64,000 nt of DNA from Streptomyces sp. WP-1. Lineage in GTDB: Bacteria > Actinomycetota > Actinomycetes > Streptomycetales > Streptomycetaceae. Positions 27,501-39,500 of this stretch are shown piece after piece. The number at the start of each line of letters is the position of its first letter. Position 1 is the first letter of the stretch. The position numbers and the translations under genes were made by a program. The notes beneath the pieces are model-generated. The model made no database searches, was not told the origin of the DNA, and saw only the letters and a program-made list of their open reading frames with translations. Location: NCBI RefSeq assembly GCF_030450125.1, contig NZ_CP123923.1, positions 7,039,001-7,103,000 of the forward strand, given 5' to 3'.

Positions 27501-30500
27501 CGCCGGACCGGACACCTGGATCGTCCGGCCGCCCATCTGCAAGGACAGCCCGTCCCCTGGCGTGCCCAGAGCGGTCACCACGTACGGCTCCCGCCAGGGC
27601 GCCGCGTGCTCGGCGGACTCCCCGCCCGGCCCGGACACCGTGTAGCTCGTCAGGTCCGGCGGCACCGCCCGCGCCCCCGTCCAGTCGCGGCCCGTGACAT
27701 GTCCGAAGGAGTCGACCAGCGCGGTGTGATTGTCGAGCGCGCCGTGCTCGGTGGCCAGGAAGTGCGCGCCGAGCGCGGCGGCGTCCCGCGTCGACTCGGG
27801 CCCGGCGTGCGCGGTGAGGGCCAGCAGGTACCGGTAGTCGTCCGCGCTCGGCGCCCCGTCCAGATGCAGCACCTGTTCGGCCAGCAGCTCCAGATGCGGC
27901 CGGTGCTCCGCGTCCGGCACCGGGTGCGCCAGATCCATCGACTGGAGGGTGAGCAGGGCGTCATGGGCGCGGTCGTACGAATCCTGGTCGAGCGTGTCGC
28001 CGTACAGCCCGTCCAGCCACGCGTACTCGCTCCGGCGTTCCTGCGTGTACTCCTGGAGGATCTCCGACCAGTCCGTCTCCTCCTCGTCGCCGCGCTCCCC
28101 GTAACTCTCGGACCGCGGCATGCGCGGGTCCTGGGAGGTGTGCTCCTCCTCGGCGAAGTCGCGCCGGGGATCGGTCACCGGGTCGACCCAGACATGGCGC
28201 CTGGTCACCGGCTCGGCGTCCGTACGGGCCTGCTGCCAGCGGGGATCCTGCTCCGACGGGACCGTGTCCGAGGGGACCGTGTGCGGCGGCTCCCCGCCGG
28301 CGCGGGGGACGGACTCGGGTACGTCGCCGACGAGCGCCCCGAGCAGCTGGAGGTGGCGGCCGCGCAGCCCGCCCTGGGCGAGGCCGTCCGGCGCGGGCCG
28401 GTGGAAGTCGCCGAGCAGACTGCCCGCCACCTGCGCCCGGCCCGAGCCCTCGTCGTCCTCGCGGTACTCGTCGCGCAGCCCGAGCTGGTGGCCCAACTCA
28501 TGGGCGTAGGCGACGGGTTCGGCGTCCGGCCACCAGGTGCGCTGGTCCATCGGGCGGTCGTGGCCCGCGAGGTCGACCACCAGGTGGGGGTCGGCGTCCA
28601 CGGGCACGCGCTCCACCGTCACATGCAGCAGGCTGCCGTCGGGGAGGCGGTGGTCGGGGCGGTTGTAGAACTCCTCGGCGCCCTGCCGGAGCCGCTGCCA
28701 GGCGGTGCCCGGGTCGTGTCCCGAGCCGTCCCGGAAGGCGACCCGCACGGTCAGATCGGTGACCTTGGTGTCGCCGACGCGGAACGCGCGGGCGTCGAAG
28801 GCGGAGCGGACGACGAAGCGGGGGGTGCGGTCGAGGGGGCGGCGCGGGGCGGTCGACGTACTGGCCGTGTGCGCGGTAGCCGTGTGCGGGGTGGCCGTGG
28901 AGGCGGTGGTGGTGTGCGCGGTGGTGGCGGGGGCCTTCGGTGCCTTCGGCGCGGCCTCGTCGGAGAACGGCGGCTTGGCCTTCGGCGGTGCGGTGGTGGT
29001 GCTCTGGCCGGAGGGGTGGTCCGGGGTGCGGCTGGCGTCGTAGTGGTTACGGCCGTTGTAGTACACGTCGACCGTGCGGTCGCCGCCCTGCGGACCCACC
29101 GTGCGCAGATGGGCCGTGCCGTCGCCGGTCGCCTGGAACGTACGCAGCCGGATGCCGAGGGTGTGCGCGACGAGGCCGGGGAACATCTCGCCCTCGTCGG
29201 TGTTCCACGCGTCGTTGCCCGGCACCCAGTTCTGCACGGCCCGGATCAGCGCCCGGTGTTCGGCCGGGGTGAGCGGCTGGTGCAGCGCGGTGTCCACGAC
29301 GGCGCCGACCAGACGGCCGTGGTCGTCGACGTAGTCCAGGCTCAGCGGCTCGGAGTGGGTGGCGAGGTACGCGAACTGGGCATGCGGGGCGAGGGCGGTG
29401 TCGCCCAGCTGCCAGCGGCCCTGCGCGTCCGTGGTCTCGGGCACCTCGGCCGCCGCGCGGTCGGCGGCTTCCTGCGCGGAGAGTTGATGGGGAGGGGCCG
29501 TGAACTCCTGGGCCCGCGCGCCGACATAGAGGGTGCGCAGCGCCCGCGGGCTGAGCCAGTCGGGCGAGGTGACGTGGTCCACACCGGCGTCGTGCAGCCG
29601 CTGCTGCAACTGCTCGTAGGACTCGGTCCGGAGAGTCTGCCGCAGCCGGTTCTCCTGGCTGCGGCGGTACAACTCCGTGACGTCGAAGGGCAGATCCTGC
29701 GGACGGGAGTTCCGCACCCGGTCCAGCACCATCTGGTGCAGGTTGCGGGCGGCCCGGCCCAGCGCGGTGTCGGCGCCGACGGGGCCCCGCTGGGTGCGGA
29801 TCTGGTGCACGACGGCCCCGTGCTGGGCGCGCGCCTGGTCGGCCGTACCGCCGTGCAGGGCGCTCGGCCAGTGCTCGGGCGGGGTGCTCGCGAGCACGGA
29901 GTACAGCAGGCAGCGGCCGTCACCGGGGACGGGGACGCGGGGCTGGGGCGGGGCTTCGGCGGTGTGGTCGTCGGCGGTGTGGTCCTCGGCCGTGTGGTCC
30001 AGCTGGGTGTGCTCCTCCTGGGTGTGCTCCTGCTGGGTGTGCTCCTCCTGAGTGTGCTCCTGCTGGTCGTGGTCCTGGTGGTCGTTCTTCTGCTGGGTGT
30101 GGTCCTGCTGGGTGTGGTCTTCCGGCGGGGAGGGCTTGACGGTCTGGGCCGTCTCCTCGGTGGACCTGGGGTCCTCGGACTTCTCCTGGGCGGGCTTGAT
30201 GGACTCGTGCGACTCGGCCGGCTTGTCCGTGTCGACGAGCTTCTGGCTCTCGACCGGCTCCTGCGTCTCGACCGGATTCTGCGTCTCGGCCGGCTGGTGC
30301 GTCGTGTCCTGCTGCTGGGTCTCCTCGGGCGCCTTCACCGGCTTGGTGTCGGTGGTCGTGGTCGCGTCCGTGGTCGCCGTGCTGTCCTTGGACGTGGAGC
30401 TGTCCTTGACAGCGGTGGTGTCCGTGGATGTGGATGTAGACGTGGACGTGGACGTCGTCGTGGTCGCGTCCTCGGTCTTCTTCGCCGTCCAGTAGTAGAC

Positions 30501-33500
30501 GTGCCCGTCCGTGTGCGCGGTGTTCCCGTACGTGCCGTTCTCGTCGTACTTCTGCGTGCTCAGCCGCACCGGCTGGCGCATCAGCACCTGGGCGCCCTTG
30601 AGCGTGGCCTTGCCCGGCTCGGTGGCGGTCTTGCCGTGCGGCAGGACCGGGGGCGCGAGGGTGCGGGTCGGGACGCCCGGGGCGCGGGTCACCGGCGAGC
30701 CGCTCTCGAAGGTCTGGTCGCGGTCCAGCTTCAGGGCGTTGGTGGGCAGCGGGACGACGACGCTCGGATTCTTGGTGGTCACGGGCACGGCCAGCGGCGT
30801 CAGGCTCGCGTTGAGGCCGTTGCTCGCGGTCGCGGCCGACTCGTGCTCGGTGGCGACGGTGATCTCGTCGCTGCCGTTGTCCCGGGTGGAGATCTCCACC
30901 GCGTCCCCGGTCGGCTCCAGCCGGACCTCCACACCGGTCCTGCCGTCGCTGCCGAGCGGCACCGTGCGGTAGCCGTTCGCGGGGTCCTTCAGCTGGTGGA
31001 AGACCGTGGGCAGGGTGCCCGAGCCCAGCGCCCGGCGCAGCGAGAACTGCTGTTCCAGCGGCAGGCGTTGCTCACTGACCAGAGGATGATCGGCGTCGAG
31101 ACGGGGATCGGACACGAAGGAGCCGATCAGTTTGGTCGCCGCCTCGGGCGTCATCGCCCCCGCCCAGTGACCGATCGTGGTCGCGGCGGAGCCCAGCCCC
31201 CAGGAGAGGGCCGCACCCGTCTTGCCCAGCACGCCGTCGCCCCAGGGCCGGGGCGTGGTGAGCACCGTCTGCGCCCGGTCGTACAGCCCGGCGTGGTTGT
31301 CGAAGCCCACCAGGTCGTGGGCGGAGTCCAGCGACGCCTGCCAGCGGTCCCGGTCCGCCTTGGGGACGAGGGGCCGCATCTCGACCGTGCCGCCGCCGTC
31401 CAGGATTTGCTGCTGCGCCTTCGGCGGCTGCTGCTTCTGCTGTTCCTGCCGGTGGGCGGCCGCCTGTTCGGCGGTCTCCGTCAGGGACTTGGGCACGTCG
31501 ACGTGGACTCGCCAAGTCGGCTCCACGGGGCGCGGCTTGACGAGGTTGACGAAGCGGCCGTACTCGGTGCGCCGGGTCACGGTGACCTCGAAGCGCATAC
31601 GGTTGCCGAACCGCACGGTGTCGCCGAACTTCGACGTCTTGTGCTCGACCTTGGTGGTGACCCCGGTTTCGGCGCTCTTGGTCCGGCTGCCCTCGGCGCC
31701 CCCGGACGGCGCCCACGCCACGCTGCCGAGGCCGAACTTGTTCTCCTCGGCCTTGACGGCGGCGGCGCTCTCGCCGGGCTTGGGCTTGACCACCGGGGCG
31801 TAGGAGATACGGAAGTTGCCGTCGGCGCCCAGCGACCAGTTGTGCCCCGCGCTGCCCTTGACGGTCTCGCTGAGGCCGACCTTGCGGGTGGTGTCCCCGG
31901 TGGAGTGGTCGCCCTCGTCGGCCCACTCGTCCCGCGGGACGCCCCGCACCAGGACCTCGGTGATCACCCGCTGGGTGCGGGACTCCTGCACGTGGTAGTC
32001 GAGGATGCCCCGGCCCACCAGGTCCTCGTAGTTGGCCGACAGGTTCTCCGGCGAGAAGGTGTCGGCGAACGGCAGCGCGCTCTCGGGCACGTCGGAGGCC
32101 TTGTCGAGGCCGCGGATCTGCCGGTCGATCTCGCCGAGGATCTCGTCGGAGCGGGGGATCTCGGCGGTGGCGCCGCCCAGCAACCCCTTGGCGAGCAGCG
32201 GGGCCTGGCGGGTCCCGGTGGTGTCCGGCGCCTTCGAGGCGTCCTCGCCGAGCCGTCGTACGTCGTCGTCGGAGAGCAGCACCAGCACCCGGTGCTTGCT
32301 GTGCTGCGGGTCACCGAGGGTGGTGTTCCCCTTGGCGTCGGTGACCCGGCCCTGGACGGTGACGTCCGCGTCGGCCTCGTACACGTGCCAGGTGCCCTTG
32401 TAGGCGGCCTTGCGCGAGGTCGTCATCTTCTGCTTGATGTTCTCGCCGCTGTTCTGCCCGGCGCCGCCCTTGCCCTTGAAGCCGCCGCGCACCTGGAGGG
32501 CGGCGTCGGGGCTGTCCTTGGACGGGAAGCGGCCGGCGTCGAAGCCCACGCCGGCCTTGAACGCCCGGGTGTTCTTGTCGGCGACCTGCGTGGACACGCT
32601 GGACTTGGTCTCGATCTCCAGCTTGCCCTCGCCCGGCAGCGTCTCGCGGAAGTGGAGATTGCTCAGCCTGGTACGCGTCGACAGCCCGACGGTGTCGCGG
32701 TTGCGGCCCGAACCGACCTGCTCGTCACCGCTGTTGGCCCAGCCGCCGTGCGAGGCGGAGACCAGGGACCGCAGATGGTCCTCGTCGGTGAGCCCGTCCA
32801 GGGCGTCCTTCAGCTCGGGCACACGGGCGAGCGCCGATGCCGCGCTCTTCTTCTGGAAGGCGCTGGTCAGCGACTGCTGCGCGGTGTCCCGGAAGTCGTC
32901 GGGGGCGGTGACATGGCGGATCGCGTGCCGCTGCGGCAGCACCTCCACCTTGGGGATGGTGCGCGGCGGCGGGTTCTCGGCGGTCCCCTCCGGGCTGCGC
33001 GCGACCTCGACCGTGAGGTGGCCGTCGGGCCGCACCTGCGTGATGTGCTGCATGTGCGGGGACGGCGCGATCGTGGACAGATGCGTGGTCGGCTGCTTGG
33101 GATCCTCCACGCCGACCATGACGTGGTACGTCACCGGGTGGCCGTAGGTGTCGGTGTCCGCCTCCAGGGAGAACTGCCGTTTCACCTCGGTCTCGGTGCC
33201 CATGGTGAGCCCGTGGGAGGGGTTGTGGGCGGTGATGTCGAGGCTGCCGATGGTGAAGCCCCGGGTGACGTCCGGGTGGTCGAGTGAACTGCGCACGTTT
33301 CCGGCGAGGTTGACGACGTGCTTGGTGCTGCGGGTGACGGACTTGTCGGCCCCGGTGGTCCGGGTGTTCACGGCCTTCGTCGTCGACTTCCCCGAGCCCA
33401 GGTGGTCGCCCTTGCCGGGCTCGGCCTTGATGAGGATCTCGTGCGTGGTGCCCGAACGCCCGGGCAGATGGGGGCCCTTGAGAGTGAACCGGTAGGTGCC

Positions 33501-36500
33501 GTCCAGCAGCTTGGAGCCGCCGCCGCGCAGCCGGGAGGGCGCGAGCTGCTGCCGCAGCGCGCGCAGGTTGTCCCATGCCTCGGGCGTGACCCGGGGATGG
33601 TCCACGGCGCCGGTGCCGGGGCGGATCGCCTCCGGGGGCGGCAGCACACCGGGATGGTCCCGGTGCATCTCCCGCACGATGTGGTTCTCCAGCTCGGTCG
33701 AGCCGGGGACGTCGAGGATCGTGGTGCGCGGGGCGGCGACCGGATCGGTGAGCCGGGCCGGCTCCAGCTGCGGATGATCACCGGTGGTGACCTGCGGCAG
33801 CTCGTGCGGGACGGCGCGCAGCACCTCGCCGTTCTGCGGATCGATGGTGAGGACGACGTCGCCCGGGGCGGGCGCCGGCTGCTTCACGGACGGCGGCGGG
33901 GTGTGGTCGCCGATCTTCGCGGTGCTGGTGGAGTGCAGGCCGTCGGGCCCCGGCGCGAAGTGGTGCCGGATGAGCTGGACCCGCAGCCGTACGTTCGTGG
34001 CGACCAGGTCGGCCTTGCCGGTGTGTTCACGGCTGGACTCGGTGCCGATGCTGTTCTTGCCCTTGGCGCCGTGGGCGAGGTTGCTGGAGCCGGTGTAGCC
34101 GGCCGTGCCGGTCAGCCAGGTGGTCTCCTTGCTGCCGTCCGTGGCCTTCCACACCTCTCCGGTGGCGCCGCCGCTGAGCCCCAGGGACCAGGAGCTGTTC
34201 TCGGTACGGCTCTGACCGTGCTCGCCCGTCGACTTCGAGCCCAGCGTCGCCTTGTCGTCCACGGTGTGCAGGGCCCGGGAGTCGTCCGGTTCCACCGTCA
34301 GCAGCAGATGGGCCTTGCCGCCGTCGCTCAGCGTCAGCGGCTTCGACAGCAGGCCGGGACCCGAGGCGTGCTCGAACTCGTTGATGACGTTCGAGGGCTG
34401 GAGGAAGTCCTCGATGTCCTGGTGCGCGGTGCCGTCGGGGCGTGCCTCGCGCGGCAGCGCCCTGTAGACGGCGTCACGGGCCGTGTCGAGGCCGGTGATG
34501 GACACCGGATGCCCGGAGGCGGGCCGGTCGGCGCCGCTCTTGGCCTGCTTGGCGTCCCAGCCCTGCCAGGCGCGCGGCCGGTCCTTGTCCAGCTCCAGTG
34601 GCCGGGGCACGTCGGCACGCACCTGACCCTTGATCTCGCCGTCCGCGCCGGGGGCGGTCAGCCGGGTGCCCTCGTGGTCCGTGACCGTCACCTGGTAGGT
34701 GAAGTCGGAGGTGTAGCTGTCGGTCTTGCCGGTGAAGGCGAACTGGTTCGCCGTCTGCGCGGAGGACTTGACCGTGGTCTCGCGCCCGTGCGTGGCGCCG
34801 CCCAGCTTGCCGGACGGCGTGATCAGGGCGGACAGCTGGGGGTTGACGGGCCGGATGATGGTCGGCCCGAATTCCAGACCCGCCTCGGAGGAGGTCATCT
34901 CCGTCTTGCGCGGGGCGCTCTCGTGCGTCGACTCCACGGGCACGTCGAAGCCGTCCCCGTCGTTGTCCTTCGCCGCGTCCTTCGTCGGATCCAGCCGCCA
35001 GGCGGAGGCGGTCGCCTTCACCTCGACCTCGTACGGCTTGCCGTCCACGTGCATGGCGAAGCGCCAGCCGCCGTTGACCATCTGCCCGTGCTGCTTGCGG
35101 AAGTTGGCGGGATCGAGAGCCGCGTCCAGGCGCTGGGTGACGGAGGTGTCCCCGGAGTGGCCGCCGAGCAGGGTCTCCACGCGGGTGCGCACGGCGTTCG
35201 GGCCCGGGTCCTCGGTGATCTTCTTCCCGGCGAGTCCCTGGATGTGCCGCCCGTCCAGGACGGTGTCCGGCTGCTTCTCCTCGGGCTTCGGCGCTTCCTC
35301 GGGCTTGGGTGGCTCTTCGGTCTTGGTCTGGTCTTCGGGCTTGGGTGGCTCTTCGGTCTTGGTCTGGTCTTCGGGCTTGGGTGGCTCTTCGGTCTTGGTC
35401 TGGTCTTCGGGCTTGGGTGGCTCTTCGGTCTTGGTCTGGTCTTCGGGCTTGGGTGGCTCTTCGGTCTTGGTCTGGTCTTCGGGCTTCGGCGACTCCTCGG
35501 TCTTTGTCTGCTCCTCGGACTTCGGTGGCTCCTCGGGCTTGGGCTGCTCCTGCGGCTTCTCCGTCCAGGTGAGTTCGGCGTTCTCGTGGCCGGGGCGGAA
35601 GCGGAGCAGCGGCTCGCCGTCCGGGCCGTGATGGGAGCCGACGATCTTGTCGAAGACGGTCTTGCTGAAGGGGGAGGGCGGGTCCCAGAACATGTGCGCG
35701 CCGTGCATCACGGCGATGTCCTTGGCCTGCATCTCCTTGATCAGCGCATCGTGCTCCTCCGGCGGGATCCGGGTGCCGCCCGGGGTGGAGATGTCGAACA
35801 GGTCGTGGTCCCCGGTGATGGGCAGCCGCGCACCGTCCTCACCGACACCGTGCACCACGCCGTCGACCACCACGAACTTGTTCTTCTTCGCCAACAGCTC
35901 CATTTTCGCCGCGAGTTCGCGGTATTCGACGGAGCGCTGGTTGTAACGGGAGAGGACCTTGTCCCAGTCCTTCTCCGGAACGGCGCTCTTCTCCGGCATC
36001 GTGGGCTTGAAGTAGCCGACGAGCCCGATGTTCTTGGGGTCGGCGCCGAGGTGGATGTCCGCCTCGCTGATCGTCTTCGCCTTGATGTCCTGCGGTTTGG
36101 CCATGGCCCCGGCGTCCAGCCACTTCGGTGCCGTGGAGTTGGTGGGGCGGACGTCGATGACGAGGTTCTTCTCGCGGGCGATCTGCCGGAACCCCTTGAA
36201 GTTCTTCTCCGGGATGCCGTAAGTGTGCCGCGCGGTGTACGAGTTGACCTCACCGTCCTTGAGCGGCTTGGTCCAGGTGAGCTCGGCGTGCTTGTTCTCC
36301 GGCCGGAAACGCAGCAGCGGCTCGCCGCCCGGGCCCTCGTGCGATCCCACGATCTTGTCGAAGACGGTCTTGCTGAAGGGGGAGGGCGGGTCCCAGAACA
36401 TATGGGCGCCGTGCATCACGGCGATGTCCTTGGCCTGCATCTCCTTGATGAGTTCGTCGTGCTGGGGATGCGGGACGCGGGTGCCGCCCGGGGTGGAGAT

Positions 36501-39500
36501 GTCGAACAGGTCGTGGTCGCCGGTGATGGGCCGCTGCTTGCCCTCGTCGTCGACGCCGTAGACCACGCCGTCCTTGACGGCGAACTTGTGCTCCGCCTCG
36601 TACACCGCCATCTTGGCGTTCAGTTCGCGGTATTCGGTGGAGCGCTGGTTGTAGCGGGACAGGACCTTGTCCCAGTCCCCCTCCGGGACGGTGGCCCGGT
36701 CGGGGGTCCTGGGCTTGAAGTACCCGACGAGTCCGATGGTCTTCGGGTCGGCGCCGAGGTGGACGTCGGCCTCGTTGATGGTCTTCGCCTTGATGTCCTG
36801 CGGTTTGGCCATGGCTCCGGCTTCGAGCCACTTCGGTGCGGTCGGGTTGGTGGGGCGGACGTCGATGACGAGGTTCTTCTCGCGGGCGATCTGCCGGAAC
36901 CCCTTGAAGTTCTTCTCCGGCATGCCGTACGTCTCCCGCGCGGTGTGCGCGTCGACCTCGCCCGGCTTGGGCTCGGGCTGCCGGGTCGGGTCGGACACCG
37001 GATCCACCCAGGCGTGCTCCCGGGGAACCGCCGGCGCCTCGGCCCGCGCCTGCTGCCAGGCCGAACCATCCCCGGTGTCCTCGTGCCGGGGGTGGCGGCC
37101 CCCGCCCTGCTGGGCGAGCAGGTCGTCATGGCCCGTCGTCAGGGCACCGAGAAGCTTGAGGTGGCGGTCGCGCAGCCCGCCGTGCGGGAGCCCCTCGTGC
37201 TCCGGGTCCCGGTGGACGTCGCCCGGCAGGCTGCCGAGGATGTGCGGGCGCTGCGGCGCGGTCTCGTCGGCGTACTCGTCGCGCAGCCCCAGCTGGTGGG
37301 AGATCTCGTGCGCGTACTCGACCGGCCGGGCACCCGGCGCCCAGTTGCGCTGGTCCATGTCGTGGCCCGCGCCCACCAGGTCGACGGTCAGATGCGGCTT
37401 TTCGTCCGGGCCGACGCGCTCCAGGGTGACATGCAGGCGGTCGCCGCCTGGCAGCGTGTACCGGGGGTCGTTGAAGTACCGCTGCACGCCCTCCTGCGCC
37501 CGGCTCCAGGTGTCGTCGACGTCATGCGCGCCCGAACCGTCGTCCCGCAGCGCCACCCGTACGGTGAGATCGGTGTACGACGTGTCGCCCACCGTGAAGC
37601 GCCGCTGGTCGAAGCCGGACCGCACCACATAGCGCGGGGTGCGGTCGAGCCGCATCCGGGGCGGCGGCCCCGAGGGGCCGTTGGTGCCGGCCAGCCGGCG
37701 CAGGTCGTCCAGGCCCTCGGTGCCGGGGACGGGCTGCCGGGAGGGGTGGTTCGGGTCCTCCTGCGGCTGATCCCTGCGCGCCTGGAGCTGCTGGTCCTCC
37801 TGCGGCTGGTGCTGGGGCTGCTCGTGAGGCTGCTGATGGGGTTGAGGAACGGGCTGCTGCGGCGCGGGGGCCGGATTCGTCCGGTGGGCGGTGGAACCGG
37901 TGGAATTCGTGGAATCGGCGGAACCGTCGGAGTCGGTGCTCGGGGTGTGATCCGCGGGGACCTTGAGAGCGTCGCCGTCGCCGGACGCGGGCGTGGTCTC
38001 GTCGGCGGTCTTCGAGTGCTCTTCGGTCCCGGTGGTGATGCGGTCGAGGTGGCCGGGGGACTCGGGGGCGACGGCCGGACGGGTCAGCTCCTGCCGGAGG
38101 GTGCTGGTGCGTTCGTCGTACGTCAGGTGGGAGGACAACTCCGTGCGGATGTCCTCGATCTGACGGGACGTCTCCTCGGGCGCGCCGTCGCGCACACCGA
38201 GCAGCTGCTCGGTGTGCTGCTCCCGCAACTGCTCCAGTCGGTCGCCGAGTTCGCGTACCTGGTCCTGGCGGTCCAGCTCGCGTTGGCGCAGATGCTGGTC
38301 GAGCTTGTCGAAGGCCGCCCTCGCCTCGGGCTCGGTCGCCGCGTCCTGGGCGCGGCGGCGCAGCTCGGCGGCGCGGGGGTCGTCCTCGCCGTCGTGCAGG
38401 GCGTCGAGGCGTTCGCGCAGTTCGCGCTCGGAGGGGCGGTCGGGGGTGTCGGACTTCAGCCGGTCCATGCGCTGTTGGAGCTGCTGATCCGTGCGGTACT
38501 CGTGCAGGTCGCGCAGGGCCCGCTCGGCCTCCTGCTCGGTGGCCGCGCGGTCCACCTGCTCGCGCAGCTCGCGTTCGTGCTCGTCCGCGCCGTCGTTGAG
38601 GGCGTCGAGCCGCCGGCGGAGATCGGCTTCGCTGCCCGGTGTCGGGGGCCGGTCGGGCGTCGGCTCGTCCGATTTCAGGTGATCGAGACGCTGCTGGAGC
38701 TGCTGGTCCTCGCGGTGCTGTTCCAGGTCGTGCAGGGCCTGGTTCGCCTCGTCCGGGGTGCGGGCGCTGTCGAGGCGGTCGTACAGCGCGGTGGTCTCGG
38801 GGTCCGAGGTGGGCCGCAACTGGACCAGCCGGTCGTGCAGTTCGGCGTCCTGGCGGGTCGAGTCCAGCTGTTCGCGCAGCCGGTCGGCGGTGGGCTGGTC
38901 GGTGGTCAGGGCGAGGCGCTGCCGCAGGTCCTCCACGTCCTGGTGGAAGGGGCGCGGGGTGTCGTTCCCGGTCAGCGACTCGGCGGGGACATGGTTCTCG
39001 ACGTACGACGAGTACTCGTTGAGCCTGCTGTCCAGCAGCTCGGAGTCCCCGGAGCGGTGGGCCTGTTCGACCGCGTCGACCCTGCTCTGCCACTCCTGCC
39101 TGGACCCGGTGAAGTCGGTCAGCCGGTCGAAGCCGCCCTGCGCGTGCGCGTGGAACGCGTCGTAGCGCTGCTGGGTGGTACGCGTCTCGACATGGGTCCG
39201 GAAGTCCGACAGGTGCTCCCCGGCGCGCTGCCAGTCGCCGGACGCGGCGGCCTGCTCCACGGCACGGGTGTACGCCGAGCGGTCCGCCTCGGACATCCCG
39301 GCGGCCCGCGCGGCCCGGTCCAGGTCCGACACGCGCTGCCGTATCCCGGCGTCGGGCGCGACGGGCCGGGCCGTCGGGGGTGTCGGCGCCTGGTGGAGCG
39401 GGTTCGGGTCATGGGTGGGCACGGTGACGGAGTTCAGCTGGTGCAGCTGCTCGGTGACATGCGCGTCGGGGGCCGTGGACTCGGTGTCCACGTGCGGCGT

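Noticed and set aside
24777..33287. A 2836-codon plus-strand ORF opposite the giant gene
   Set aside because: It is a mirror of high-GC coding in the opposite strand. Its composition (very high Gly/Arg/Ala, no domain) is that of a shadow frame, while the minus strand reads into known motifs.
35301..35480. 36-bp direct repeats considered as a CRISPR array
   Set aside because: The repeats are contiguous without spacers and encode a 12-residue linker in frame with the giant protein.
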